A DNA stretch of 64,000 bases from Haliclystus octoradiatus (lineage: Eukaryota; Cnidaria; Staurozoa; Stauromedusae; Haliclystidae). Location: positions 15,933,936 through 15,997,935 of the forward strand of contig OU744448.1 in assembly GCA_916610825.1 (NCBI GenBank), in the 5' to 3' direction. Positions 40,101-54,007 of this stretch are shown one piece after another; the first letter of the stretch is position 1, and each line of letters opens with the position of its first letter. A program made the translations under genes and the position numbers. Below the pieces are notes generated by a model that saw nothing but the letters and a program-made list of their open reading frames with translations, was not told the origin of the DNA and made no database searches.

Positions 40101-40950
40101 TAAGGGAATTCGAATTTGACAACAACAGCTCAAAATGACCAAAAACAATGCTTAAATCCCAAGGGAATTCGAGTTTGATAAAAACAGCTCAAAATGACCA
40201 AAAACAATGCTTAAATCCGAAGGGAATTCGAATTTGATAAAAACAACTCGAAATGACCAAAAAAAAAAAGCTTAATTCCAAAGGGAATTTGGAATTAACA
40301 AAAACAGTTCAAAAAGACCAAAAACAATGCTTAATTCCCAAGGAAATTCGAATTTGATAAAAACAGCTCAAAATGACCTAAAACAATGCTGAATTCCCAA
40401 GGGAATTCGAATTTGACAAAAACAGCTCATAATGACCAAAAACAATGCTCAATTCCCAAGGGAATTCGAATTTAACAAAAACAGCTCAAAATGACCAAAA
40501 ACAATGCTTAATTCCCAAGGGAATTCGAATTTGACAAAAACAGCTCAAAATGACCAAATACAATGCTTAATTCCAAAGGGAATTCGGAATTAAGAAAAAC
40601 AGCTCAAAATGACCAAAAACAATGCTTAAGTCCTAAGGGAATTCGAATTTGACAAAAACAGCTCCAAATGACCAAAAACAATGCGTAATTCCAAAGGGAA
40701 TTCGGAATTAACAAAAACAGCTCAAAATGACCAAAAACAATGCTTAATTCACAAGGGAATTCGAATTTTGATAAAAACAGCTCAAAATGACCAAATACAA
40801 TGCTTAATTCACAAGGGAATTCGAATTTGATAAAAACAGCTCAAAATGACAAAAAACATTGCTTAATTCCCAAGGGAAATCGAATTTGACAAAAACAACT
40901 CAAAATGACCAAATACAATGCTTAATTCCCAAGGAAATTCGGAATTAACA
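36720..40950 (+). repeat. 21- and 27-monomer triplication
   Basis: Three copies of one unit. The variant GAGTTTGAT, seen only here, falls at 37,335, 38,576 and 40,171. GGCC falls at 37,065, 38,306 and 39,901. Offsets are 1,241 bp (21 monomers plus 2) and 1,595 bp (27 monomers plus 2). Between copies two and three the unit gains about six monomers with AACAAAACTGC, AAAATACCC, GACAAACACAG and GAATTTTGAT. All three copies carry an A11 run joined to AAGCTT. Confidence 0.86.
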
Positions 40951-41634
40951 AAAACAGCTCAAAATGACCAAAAACAATGCTTAATTCCCAAGGGAATTCG
41001 AATTTGATAAAAACAGCTCAAAATAGCCAAAAACAATGCTTAAATCCCAAGGGAATTCGAATTTGACAAAAACAGCTCAAAATGACCAAAACAATGCTTA
41101 ATTCCAAAGGGAATTCGGAATTAACAAAAACAGCTCAAAAAGACCAAAAACAATGCTTAATTCCCAAGGAAATTCAAATTTGATAAAAACAGCTCAAAAT
41201 GACCAAAAACAATGCTGAATTCCCAAGGGAATTCGAATTTGACAAAAACAGCTCATAATGACCAATTACAATGCTCAATTCCCAAGGGAATTCGAATTTA
41301 ACAAAAACAGCTCAAAATGACCAAAAACAATGCTTAATTCCCAAGGGAATTTGAATTTGATAAAAACAGCTTAAAATGACCAAAAACATTGCTTAATTCC
41401 CAAAAGAATTCGAATTTGACAAAAACAGCTCAAAATGACCAAAAACAATGCTTAATTCCAAAGGGAATTCGGAATTAACAAAAACAGCTCAAAATGACCA
41501 AAAACAATGCTGAATTCCCAAGGGAATTCGAATTTGACAAAAACAGCTCATAATGACCAAAAACAATGCTCAATTCCCAAGGGAATTCTAATTTAACAAA
41601 AACAGTTCAAAATGACCAAAAACAATGCTTAATT

Positions 41635-44600
41635 CCCAAGGGAATTCGAATTTGACAAAAACAGCTCAAAATGACCAAATACAATGCTTAATTCACAAGG
41701 GAATTCGAATGTGATAAAAACAGCTCAAAATGACAAAAAACATTGCTTAATTCCCAAGGGAAATCGAAATTGACAAAAACAACTCAAAATGACCAAATAC
41801 AATGCTTAATTCCCAAGGGAATTCGGAATTAACAAAACTGCTCAAAATGACCAAAAACAATGCTTAATTCCCAAGGGAAATCGAATTTGACAAAAACAAC
41901 TCAAAATGACCAAATACAATGCTTAATTCCCAAGGAAATTCGGAATTAACAAAAACAGCTCAAAATGACCAAAAACAATGCTTAATTCCCAAGGGAATTC
42001 GAATTTGATAAAAACAGCTCAAAATAACCAAAAACAATGCTTAAATCCCAAGGGAATTCGAATTTGACAAAAACAGCTCAAAATGACCAAAACAATGCTT
42101 AATTCCAAAGGGAATTCGGAATTAACAAAAACAGCTCAAAAAGACCAAAAACAATGCTTAATTCCCAAGGAAATTCGAATTTGATAAAAACAGCTCAAAA
42201 TGACCAAAAACAATGCTGAATTCCAAAGGGAATTCGAATTTGACAAAAACAGCTCATAATGACCAAAAACAATGCTCAATTCCCAAGGGAATTCGAATTT
42301 AACAAAAACAGCTCAAAATTACCAAAAACAATGCTTAATTCCCAAGGGAATTTGAATTTGATAAAAACAGCTTAAAATGACCAAAAACATTGCTTAATTC
42401 CCAAAAGAATTCGAATTTGACAAAAACAGCTCAAAATGACCAAAAACAATGCTTAATTCCAAAGGGAATTCGGAATTAACAAAAACAGCTCAAAATGACC
42501 AAAAACAATGCTGAATTCCCAAGGGAATTCGAATTTGACAAAAACTGCTCATAATGACCAAAAACAATGCTCAATTCCCAAGGGAATTCTAATTTAACAC
42601 AAACTGTTCAAAATGACCAAAAACAATGCTTAATTCCCAAGGGAATTCGAATTTGACAAAAACAGCTCAAAATGACCAAATACAATGCTTAATTCACAAG
42701 GGAATTCGAATGTGATAAAAACAGCTCAAAATGAAAAAAAACATTGCTTAATTCCCAAGGGAAATCGAAATTGACAAAAACAACTCAAAATGACCAAATA
42801 CAATGCTTAATTCCCAAGGGAATTCGGAATTAACAAAACTGCTCAAAATGACCAAAAACAATGCTTAATTCCCAAGGGAATTCGAATTTGATAAAAACAG
42901 CTCAAAATACCCAAAAACAATGCTTAATTCCCAAGGGAATTCGAATTTGACAAACACAGCTCAAAATGACCAAAAACAATGCTTAATTCCAAAGGGAATT
43001 CGGAATTAACAAAAACAGCTCAAAATGACCAAAAACAATGCTTAATTCACAAGGGAATTCGAATTTTGATAAAAACAGCTCAAAATGACCAAATACAATG
43101 CTTATTTCACAAGGGAATTCGAATTTGATAAAAACAGCTCAAAATAACCAAAAACAATGCTTAAATCCCAAGGGAATTCGAATTTGACAAAAACAGCTCA
43201 AAATGACCAAAACAATGCTTAATTCCAAAGGGAATTCGGAATTAACAAAAACAGCTCAAAAAGACCAAAAACAATGCTTAATTCCAAAGGAAATTCGAAT
43301 TTGATAAAAACAGCTCAAAATGACCAAAAACAATGCTGAATTCCCAAGGGAATTCGAATTTGACAAAAACAGCTCATAATGACCAAAAACAATGCTCAAT
43401 TCCCAAGGGAATTCGAATTTGACAAAAACAGCTCAAAATGACCAAATACAATGCTTAATTCACAAGGGAATTCGAATGTGATAAAAACAGCTCAAAATGA
43501 CAAAAAACATTGCTTAATTCCCAAGGGAAATCGAAATTGACAAAAACAACTCAAAATGACCAAATACAATGCTTAATTCCCAAGGGAATTCGGAATTAAC
43601 AAAACTGCTCAAAATGACCAAAAACAATGCTTAATTCCCAAGGGAAATCGAATTTGACAAAAACAACTCAAAATGACCAAATACAATGCTTAATTCCAAA
43701 GGAAATTCGGAATTAACAAAAACAGCTCAAAATGACCAAAAACAATGCTTAATTCCCAAGGGAATTCGAATTTGATAAAAACAGCTCAAAATAACCAAAA
43801 ACAATGCTTAAATCCCAAGGGAATTCGAATTTGACAAAAACAGCTCAAAATGACCAAAACAATGCTTAATTCCAAAGGGAATTCGGAATTAACAAAAACA
43901 GCTCAAAAAGACCAAAAACAATGCTTAATTCCCAAGGAAATTCGAATTTGATAAAAACAGCTCAAAATGACCAAAAACAATGCTGAATTCCCAAGGGAAT
44001 TCGAATTTGACAAAAACAGCTCATAATGACCAAAAACAATGCTCAATTCCCAAGGGAATTCGAATTTAACAAAAACAGCTCAAAATTACCAAAAACAATG
44101 CTTAATTCCCAAGGGAATTTGAATTTGATAAAAACAGCTTAAAATGACCAAAAACATTGCTTAATTCCCAAAAGAATTCGAATTTGACAAAAACAGCTCA
44201 AAATGACCAAAAACAATGCTTAATTCCAAAGGGAATTCGGAATTAACAAAAACATCTCAAAATGACCAAAAACAATGCTGAATTCCCAAGGGAATTCGAA
44301 TTTGACAAAAACAGCTCATAATGACCAAAAACAATGCTCAATTCCCAAGGGAATTCTAATTTAACACAAACTGTTCAAAATGACCAAAAACAATGCTTAA
44401 TTCCCAAGGGAATTCGAATTTGACAAAAACAGCTCAAAATGACCAAATACAATGCTTAATTCACAAGGGAATTCGAATGTGATAAAAACAGCTCAAAATG
44501 ACAAAAAACATTGCTTAATTCCCAAGGGAAATCGAAATTGACAAAAACAACTCAAAATGACCAAATACAATGCTTAATTCCCAAGGGAATTCGGAATTAA

Positions 44601-45185
44601 CAAAACTGCTCAAAATGACCAAAAACAATGCTTAATTCCCAAGGGAATTCGAATTTGATAAAAACAGCTCAAAATACCCAAAAACAATGCTTAATTCCCA
44701 AGGGAATTCGAATTTGACAAACACAGCTCAAAATGACCAAAAACAATGCTTAATTCCAAAGGGAATTCGGAATTAACAAAAACAGCTCAAAATGACCAAA
44801 AACAATGCTTAATTCACAAGGGAATTCGAATTTTGATAAAAACAGCTCAAAATGACCAAATACAATGCTTAATTCACAAGGGAATTCGAATTTGATAAAA
44901 ACAGCTCAAAATAACCAAAAACAATGCTTAAATCCCAAGGGAATTCGAATTTGACAAAAACAGCTCAAAATGACCAAAACAATGCTTAATTCCAAAGGGA
45001 ATTCGGAATTAACAAAAACAGCTCAAAAAGACCAAAAACAATGCTTAATTCCCAAGGAAATTCGAATTTGATAAAAACAGCTCAAAATGACCAAAAACAA
45101 TGCTGAATTCCCAAGGGAATTCGAATTTGACAAAAACAGCTCATAATGACCAAAAACAATGCTCAATTCCCAAGGGAATTCGAAT
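41635..45185 (+). repeat. 30-monomer tandem duplication
   Basis: Copies at 41,635-43,401 and 43,402-45,185, offset 1,767 bp. Pairs are GAATGTG (41,707 and 43,474; 42,708 and 44,475), the private variant TTTAACACAAACTG (42,591 and 44,358) and CCAAGGGAAATCG (41,871 and 43,638). Each unit contains GAATGTG twice, 1,001 bp apart (17 monomers), so it was itself built by duplication. Confidence 0.86.
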
Positions 45186-45189
45186 TTAA

Positions 45190-45854
45190 CAAAAACAGCT
45201 CAAAATGACCAAAAACAATGCTTAATTCCCAAGGGAATTTGAATTTGATAAAAACAGCTTAAAATGACCAAAAACATTGCTTAATTCCCAAAAGAATTCG
45301 AATTTGACAAAAACAGCTCAAAATGACCAAAAACAATGCTTAATTCCAAAGGGAATTCGGAATTAACAAAAACAGCTCAAAATGACCAAAAACAATGCTG
45401 AATTCCCAAGGGAAATCGAATTTGACAAAAACAGCTCATAATGACCAAAAACAATGCTCAATTCCCAAGGGAATTCTAATTTAACAAAAACAGTTCAAAA
45501 TGACCAAAAACAATGCTTAATTCCCAAGGGAATTCGAATTTGACAAAAACAGCTCAAAATGACCAAATACAATGCTTAATTCACAAGGGAATTCGAATGT
45601 GATAAAAACAGCTCAAAATGACAAAAAACATTGCTTAATTCCCAAGGGAATTCGAATTTGACAAACACAGCTCAAAATGACCAAAAACAATGCTTAATTC
45701 CAAAGGGAATTCGGAATTAACAAAAACAGCTCAAAATGACCAAAAACAATGCTCAATTCCCAAGGGAATTCGAATTTAACAAAAACAGCTCAAAATGACC
45801 AAAAACAATGCTTAATTCCCAAGGGAATTTGAATTTGATAAAAACAGCTTAAAA
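45190..45854 (+). repeat. Satellite monomers between two duplications
   Basis: About 11 monomers linking the 30-monomer and 25-monomer duplications. They include GAATGTG at 45,595 and a GACAAACACAG monomer at about 45,660. The latter directly follows the CATTGC monomer, skipping the GGGAAATCG monomer that usually follows; this suggests a small deletion by crossing-over. Nothing else is present. Confidence 0.7.
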
Positions 45855-48605
45855 TGACCAAAAACATTGCTTAATTCCCAAAAGAATTCGAATTTGACAA
45901 AAACAGCTCAAAATGACCAAAAACAATGCTTAATTCCAAAGGGAATTCGGAATTAACAAAAACAGCTCAAAATGACCAAAAACAATGCTGAATTCCCAAG
46001 GGAATTCGAATTTGACAAAAACAGCTCATAATGACCAAAAACAATGCTCAATTCCCAAGGGAATTCTAATTTAACAAAAACAGTTCAAAATGACCAAAAA
46101 CAATGTTTAATTCCCAAGGGAATTCGAATTTGACAAAAACAACTTAAAATGTCCAAATACAATGCTTAAATCCAAAGGTAATTCGAATTTGATAAAAACA
46201 GCTCAAAATGACCAAAAACAATGCTTAAATCCAAAGGGAATTCGAATTTGATAAAAACAGCTCGAAATGACAAAAAAAAATGCTTAATTCCAAAGGAAAT
46301 TTGGAAGTAACAAAAACAAATCAAAAAGACCAAAAACAATGCTTAATTGCCAAGGAAATTCGAATTTGATAAAAACAGCTCAAAATGATAAAAAACAATG
46401 TTTAATTCCCAAGGGAATTCGAATTTGACAAAAACAGCTCAAATTGACCGAAAACAATGCTTTATTCCCAAGGGAATTCGAATTTGACAAAAACAACTTA
46501 AAATGACCAAATACAATGCTTAATTCACAAGAGAATTCGAATTTGACAAAAACAGCTCAAAATGACCAAAAACAATGCTTAATTCCAAAAGGAATTCAGA
46601 ATTAACAAAAACAGCTCAAAATGACCAAAAACAATGCTAAATTCCCAAGGGAATTCGAATTTGACAAAAACAGCTCAAAATGACCAAAAACAATGCTGAA
46701 TTCCCAAGGGAATTCGAATTTAACAAAAACAGCTCAAATTGAACAAAAACAATGCTTAATTCCCAAGGGAATTCGAATTTGAGAAAAACAGCTCAAAATG
46801 ACCAAATACAATGCTTAATTCACAAGGGAATTCGAATTTGATAAAAACAGCTCAAAATGACAAAAAACATTGCTTAATTCCCAAGGGAAATCGAATTTGA
46901 CAAAAACAACTCAAAATGACCAAATACAATGCTTAATTCCCAAGGAAATTCGAAATTAACAAAAACAGCTCAAAATGACCAAAAACAATGCTTAATTCCA
47001 AAGGGAATTCGAATTTGATAAAAACAGCTCAAAATAACCAAAAACAATGCTTAATTCCCAAGGGAATTCGAATTTGACAAAAACAGCTCAAAATGACCAA
47101 AACAATGCTTAATTCCAAAGGGAATTCGGATTTAACAAAAACAGCTCAAAATGACCAAAAACAATGCTTAATTCCCAAGGGAATTCGAATTTGAGAAAAA
47201 CAGCTCAAAATGACCAAATACAATGCTTAATTCACAAGGGAATTCGAATTTGATAAAAACAGCTCAAAATGACAAAAAACATTGCTTAATTCCGAAGGGA
47301 AATCGAATTTGACAAAAACAACTCAAAATGACCAAAAACATTGCTTAATTCCCAAAAGAATTCGAATTTGACAAAAACAGCTCAAAATGACCAAAAACAA
47401 TGCTTAATTCCAAAGGGAATTCGGAATTAACAAAAACAGCTCAAAATGACCAAAAACAATGCTGAATTCCCAAGGGAATTCGAATTTGACAAAAACAGCT
47501 CATAATGACCAAAAACAATGCTCAATTCCCAAGGGAATTCTAATTTAACAAAAACAGTTCAAAATGACCAAAAACAATGTTTTATTCCCAAGGGAATTCG
47601 AATTTGACAAAAACAACTTAAAATGTCCAAATACAATGCTTAAATCCAAAGGTAATTCGAATTTGATAAAAACAGCTCAAAATGACCAAAAACAATGCTT
47701 AAATCCAAAGGGAATTCGAATTTGATAAAAACAGCTCGAAATGACAAAAAAAAATGCTTAATTCCAAAGGGAATTTGGAAGTAACAAAAACAAATCAAAA
47801 AGACCAAAAACAATGCTTAATTGCCAAGGAAATTCGAATTTGATAAAAACAGCTCAAAATGATAAAAAACAATGTTTAATTCCCAAGGGAATTCGAATTT
47901 GACAAAAACAGCTCAAATTGACCGAAAACAATGCTTAATTCCCAAGGGAATTCGAATTTGACAAAAACAACTTAAAATGACCAAATACAATGCTTAATTC
48001 ACAAGAGAATTCGAATTTGACAAAAACAGCTCAAAATGACCAAAAACAATGCTTAATTCCAAAAGGAATTCAGAATTAACAAAAACAGCTCAAAATGACC
48101 AAAAACAATGCTAAATTCCCAAGGGAATTCGAATTTGACAAAAACAGCTCAAAATGACCAAAAACAATGCTGAATTCCCAAGGGAATTCGAATTTAACAA
48201 AAACAGCTCAAATTGAACAAAAACAATGCTTAATTCCCAAGGGAATTCGAATTTGAGAAAAACAGCTCAAAATGACCAAATACATTGCTTAATTCACAAG
48301 GGAATTCGAATTTGATAAAAACAGCTCAAAATGACAAAAAACATTGCTTAATTCCCAAGGGAAATCGAATTTGACAAAAACAACTCAAAATGACCAAATA
48401 CAATGCTTAATTCCCAAGGAAATTCGGAATTAACAAAAACAGCTCAAAATGACCAAAAACAATGCTTAATTCCAAAGGGAATTCGAATTTGATAAAAACA
48501 GCTCAAAATAACCAAAAACAATGCTTAATTCCCAAGGGAATTCGAATTTGACAAAAACAGCTCAAAATGACCAAAACAATGCTTAATTCCAAAGGGAATT
48601 CGGAA
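45855..48605 (+). repeat. 25-monomer duplication
   Basis: 45,855-47,130 matches 47,329-48,605 at 1,474 bp. Pairs are TTGGAAGTAAC (46,301 and 47,775), CCAAAAGAATTCG and CTAAATTCCC monomers, and GAACAAAAACAATG (about 46,741 and 48,215). The segment at about 47,131-47,328 breaks the match; it corresponds to monomers near 48,760 instead, so the left copy has an internal rearrangement. Confidence 0.78.
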
Positions 48606-49199
48606 TTAACAAAAACAGCTCAAAAAGACCAAAAACAATGCTGAATTCCCAAGGGAATTCGAATTTGACAAAAACAGCTCATAATGACCAAAAACAATGC
48701 TGAATTCACAAGGGAATTCGAATTTAACAAAAACAGCTCAAAATGACCAAAAACAATGCTTAATTCCCAAGGGAATTCGAATTTGAGAAAAACAGCTCAA
48801 AATGACCAAATACAATGCTTAATTCACAAGGGAATTCGAATTTGATAAAAACAGCTCAAAATGACAAAAAACATTGCTTAATTCCGAAGGGAAATCGAAT
48901 TTGACAAAAACAACTCAAAATGACCAAATACAATGCTTAATTCCCAAGGAAATTCGGAATTAACAAAAACAGCTCAAAATGACCAAAAACAATGCTTAAT
49001 TCCCAAGGGAATTCGAATTTGACAAAAACAGCTCAAAATGACCAAATACAATGCTTAATTCACAAGGGAATTCGAATTTGATAAAAACAGCTCAAAATGA
49101 CAAAAAACATTGCTTAATTCCCAAGGGAAATCGAATTTGACAAAAACAACTCAAAATGACCAAATACAATGCTTAATTCCCAAGGAAATTCGGAATTAA

Positions 49200-52100
49200 C
49201 AAAAACAGCTCAAAGTGACCAAAAACAATGCTTAATTCCCAAGGGAATTCGAATTTGATAAAAACAGCTCAAAATAACCAAAAACAATGCTTAAATCCCA
49301 AGGGAATTCGAATTTGACAAAAACAGTTCAAAATGACCAAAACAATGCTTAATTCCAAAGGGAATTCGGAATTAACAAAAACAGCTCAAAAAGGCCAAAA
49401 ACAATGCTTAATTCCCAATGGAATTCGAATTTGATAAAAACAGCTCAAAATGACCAAAAACAATGCTTAATTCTCAAGGGAATTCGAATTTGACAAAAAC
49501 AATTCAAAATGACCAAATACATTGCTTAATTCCAAAGGGAAATCGGAATTAACAAAAACAGCTCAAAATGACCAAAAACAATGCTTAAGTCCTAAGGGAA
49601 TTCGAATTTGACAACAACAGCTCAAAATGACCAAAAACAATGCTTAAATCCCAAGGGAATTCGAATTTGATAAATACAGCTCAAAATGACCAAAAACAAT
49701 GCTTAAATCCGAAGGGAATTCGAATTTGATAAAAACAACTCGAAATGACCAAAAAAAAAGCTTAATTCCAAAGGGAATTTGGAATTAACAAAAACAGTTC
49801 AAAAAGACCAAAAACAATGCTTAATTGCCAAGGAAATTCGAATTTGATAAAAACAGCTCAAAATGACCAAAAACAATGTTTAATTCCCAAGGGAATTCGA
49901 ATTTGACAAAAACAACTTAAAATGACCAAATACAATGCTTAATTCCCAAGAGAATTCGAATTTGACAAAAACAGCTCAAAATGACCAAAAACAATGCTTA
50001 ATTCCAAAGGGAATTCGGAATTAACAAAAACAGCTCAAAATGACCAAAAACAATGCTGAATTCCTAAGGGAATTCGAATTTAACAAACACAGCTCATAAT
50101 GACCAAAAACAATGCTTAATTCCAAAGGGAATTCGCAATTAACAGAAACAGCTCAAAATGACCAAAAACAATGCTTAATTCTCAAGGGAATTCGAATTTG
50201 ACAAAAACAATTCAAAATGACCAAATACATTGCTTAATTCCCAAGGGAATTCGAATTTGATAAAAACAGCTCAAAATGACCAAAAACAATGCTTAAATCC
50301 CAAGAGACTTCGAATTTGACAAAAACAGCTCAAAATGACAAAACAATGCTTAATTCCAAAGGGAATTCGGAATTAACAAAAACAGCTCAAAAAGACCAAA
50401 AACAATGCTTAATTCCCAAGGAAATTCGAATTTGATAAAAACAGCTCAAAATGACCTAAAACAATGCTGAATTCCCAAGGGAATTCGAATTTGACAAAAA
50501 CAGCTCATAATGACCAAAAACAATGCTCAATTCCCAAGGGAATTCGAATTTAACAAAAACAGCTCGAAATGACCAAAAACAATGCTTAAGTCCTAAGGGA
50601 ATTCCAATTTGACAAAAACAGCTCAAAATGACCAAAAACAATGCTTAATTCCAAAGGGAATTCGGAATTAACAAAAACAGCTCAAAATGACCAAAAACAA
50701 TGCTTAGTTCACAAGGGAATTCGAATTTTGATAAAAACAGCTCAAAATGACCAAATACAATGCTTATTTCACAAGGGAATTCGAATTTGATAAAAACAGC
50801 TCAAAATGACAAAAAACATTGCTTAATTCCCAAGGGAAATCGAATTTCACAAAAACAACTCAAAATGACCAAATACAATGCTTAATTCCCAAGGAAATTC
50901 GGAATTAACAAAAACAGCTCAAAATGACCAAAAACAATGCTTAATTCCTAAGGGAATTCGAATTTGATAAAAACAGCTCAAAATAACCAAAAACAATGCT
51001 TAAATCCCAAGGGAATTCGAATTTGACAAAAACAGCTCAAAATGACCAAAACAATGCTTAATTCCAAAGGGAATTCGGAATTAACAAAAACAGCTCAAAA
51101 AGACCAAAAAAATGCTTAATTCCCAAGGAAATTCGAATTTGATAAAAACAGCTCAAAATGACCAAAAACAATGCTGAATTCCCAAGGGAATTCGAATTTG
51201 ACAAAAACAGCTCATAATGACCAAAAACAATGCTCAATTCCCAAGGGAATTCGAATTTAGCAAAAACAGCTCAAAATGACCAAAAACAATGCTTAATTCC
51301 CAAGGGAATTTGAATTTGATAAAAACATCTTAAAATGACCAAAAACATTGCTTAATTCCCAAAAGAATTCGAATTTGACAAAAACAGCTCAAAATGACCA
51401 AAAACAATGCTTAATTCCAAAGGGAATTCGGAATTAACAAAAACAGCTCAAAATGACCAAAAACAATGCTCAATTCCCAAGGGAATTCTAATTTAACAAA
51501 AACAGTTCAAAATGACCAAAAACAATGCTTAATTCCCCATGGAATTCGAATTTGACAAAAACAGCTCAAAATGACCAAGTACAATGCTTAATTCCAAAGG
51601 GAATTCGAATTTGATAAAAACAGCTCAAAATAACCAAAAACAATGCTTAATTCCCAAGGGAATTCGAATTTGACAAAAACAGCTCAAAATGACCAAAACA
51701 ATGCTTAATTCCAAAGGGAATTCGGAATTAACAAAAACAGCTCAAAAAGACCAAAAACAATGCTGAATTCCCAAGGGAATTCGAATTTGACAAAAACAGC
51801 TCATAATGACCAAAAACAATGCTGAATTCACAAGGGAATTCGAATTTAACAAAAACAGCTCAAAATGACCAAAAACAATGCTTAATTCCCAAGGGAATTC
51901 GAATTTGAGAAAAACAGCTCAAAATGACCAAATACAATGCTTAATTCACAAGGGAATTCGAATTTGATAAAAACAGCTCAAAATGACAAAAAACATTGCT
52001 TAATTCCGAAGGGAAATCGAATTTGACAAAAACAACTCAAAATGACCAAATACAATGCTTAATTCCCAAGGAAATTCGGAATTAACAAAAACAGCTCAAA

Positions 52101-53990
52101 ATGACCAAAAACAATGCTTAATTCCCAAGGGAATTCGAATTTGACAAAAACAGCTCAAAATGACCAAATACAATGCTTAATTCACAAGGGAATTCGAATT
52201 TGATAAAAACAGCTCAAAATGACAAAAAACATTGCTTAATTCCCAAGGGAAATCGAATTTGACAAAAACAACTCAAAATGACCAAATACAATGCTTAATT
52301 CCCAAGGAAATTCGGAATTAACAAAAACAGCTCAAAGTGACCAAAAACAATGCTTAATTCCCAAGGGAATTCGAATTTGATAAAAACAGCTCAAAATAAC
52401 CAAAAACAATGCTTAAATCCCAAGGGAATTCGAATTTGACAAAAACAGTTCAAAATGACCAAAACAATGCTTAATTCCAAAGGGAATTCGGAATTAACAA
52501 AAACAGCTCAAAAAGGCCAAAAACAATGCTTAATTCCCAATGGAATTCGAATTTGATAAAAACAGCTCAAAATGACCAAAAACAATGCTTAATTCTCAAG
52601 GGAATTCGAATTTGACAAAAACAATTCAAAATGACCAAATACATTGCTTAATTCCAAAGGGAAATCGGAATTAACAAAAACAGCTCAAAATGACCAAAAA
52701 CAATGCTTAAGTCCTAAGGGAATTCGAATTTGACAACAACAGCTCAAAATGACCAAAAACAATGCTTAAATCCCAAGGGAATTCGAATTTGATAAATACA
52801 GCTCAAAATGACCAAAAACAATGTTTAATTCCCAAGGGAATTCGAATTTGACAAAAACAGCTCATAATGACCAAAAACAATGCTCAATTCCCAAGGGAAT
52901 TCGAATTTAGCAAAAACAGCTCAAAATGACCAAAAACAATGCTTAATTCCCAAGGGAATTTGAATTTGATAAAAACATCTTAAAATGACCAAAAACATTG
53001 CTTAATTCCCAAAAGAATTCGAATTTGACAAAAACAGCTCAAAATGACCAAAAACAATGCTTAATTCCAAAGGGAATTCGGAATTAACAAAAACAGCTCA
53101 AAATGACCAAAAACAATGCTCAATTCCCAAGGGAATTCTAATTTAACAAAAACAGTTCAAAATGACCAAAAACAATGCTTAATTCCCCATGGAATTCGAA
53201 TTTGACAAAAACAGCTCAAAATGACCAAATACAATGCTTAATTCACAAGGGAATTCGAATGTGATAAAAACAGCTCAAAATGACAAAAAACCTTTGCTTA
53301 ATTCCCAAGGGAAATCGAAATTGACAAAAACAACTCAAAATAACCAAAAACAATGCTTAAATCCCAAGGGAATTCGAATTTGACAAAAACAGTTCAAAAT
53401 GACCAAAACAATGCTTAATTCCAAAGGGAATTCGGAATTAACAAAAACAGCTCAAAAAGGCCAAAAACAATGCTTAATTCCCAATGGAATTTGAATTTGA
53501 TAAAAACAGCTCAAAATGACCAAAAACAATGCTTAATTCTCAAGGGAATTCGAATTTGACAAAAACAATTCAAAATGACCAAATACATTGCTTAATTCCA
53601 AAGGGAAATCGGAATTAACAAAAACAGCTCAAAATGACCAAAAACAATGCTTAAGTCCTAAGGGAATTCGAATTTGACAACAACAGCTCAAAATGACCAA
53701 AAACAATGCTTAAATCCCAAGGGAATTCGAATTTGATAAAAACAGCTCAAAATGACCAAAAACAATGCTTAAATCCGAAGGGAATTCGAATTTGATAAAA
53801 ACAACTCGAAATGACCAAAAAAAAAAAGCTTAATTCCAAAGGGAATTTGGAATTAACAAAAACAGTTCAAAAAGACCAAAAACAATGCTTAATTGCCAAG
53901 GAAATTCGAATTTGATAAAAACAGCTCAAAATGATAAAAAACAATGTTTAATTCCCAAGGGAAATCGAATTTGACAAAAACAGCTCAAAT
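49200..53990 (+). repeat. 53-, 28- and 16-monomer offset duplications
   Basis: 49,200-49,690 matches 52,320-52,810 at 3,122 bp (53 monomers; GGCC at 49,393 and 52,515). 51,180-51,570 matches 52,830-53,220 at 1,650 bp (28 monomers; TTTAGCAAAAAC at 51,256 and 52,906). 52,450-52,800 matches 53,394-53,740 at 944 bp (16 monomers; GGCC at 52,515 and 53,459). At 53,285 the motif CATTGC reads CCTTTGC, found nowhere else that I noticed. Confidence 0.75.
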
Positions 53991-54007
53991 TGACCGAAAA
54001 TAATGCT

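Noticed and set aside
50456-50641. 61-codon minus-strand open reading frame with hydrophobic stretches
   Set aside because: Reverse reading of T-rich satellite gives Phe, Leu and Val and so looks membrane-like by composition. It is open only because of a CTGAATTCC variant.
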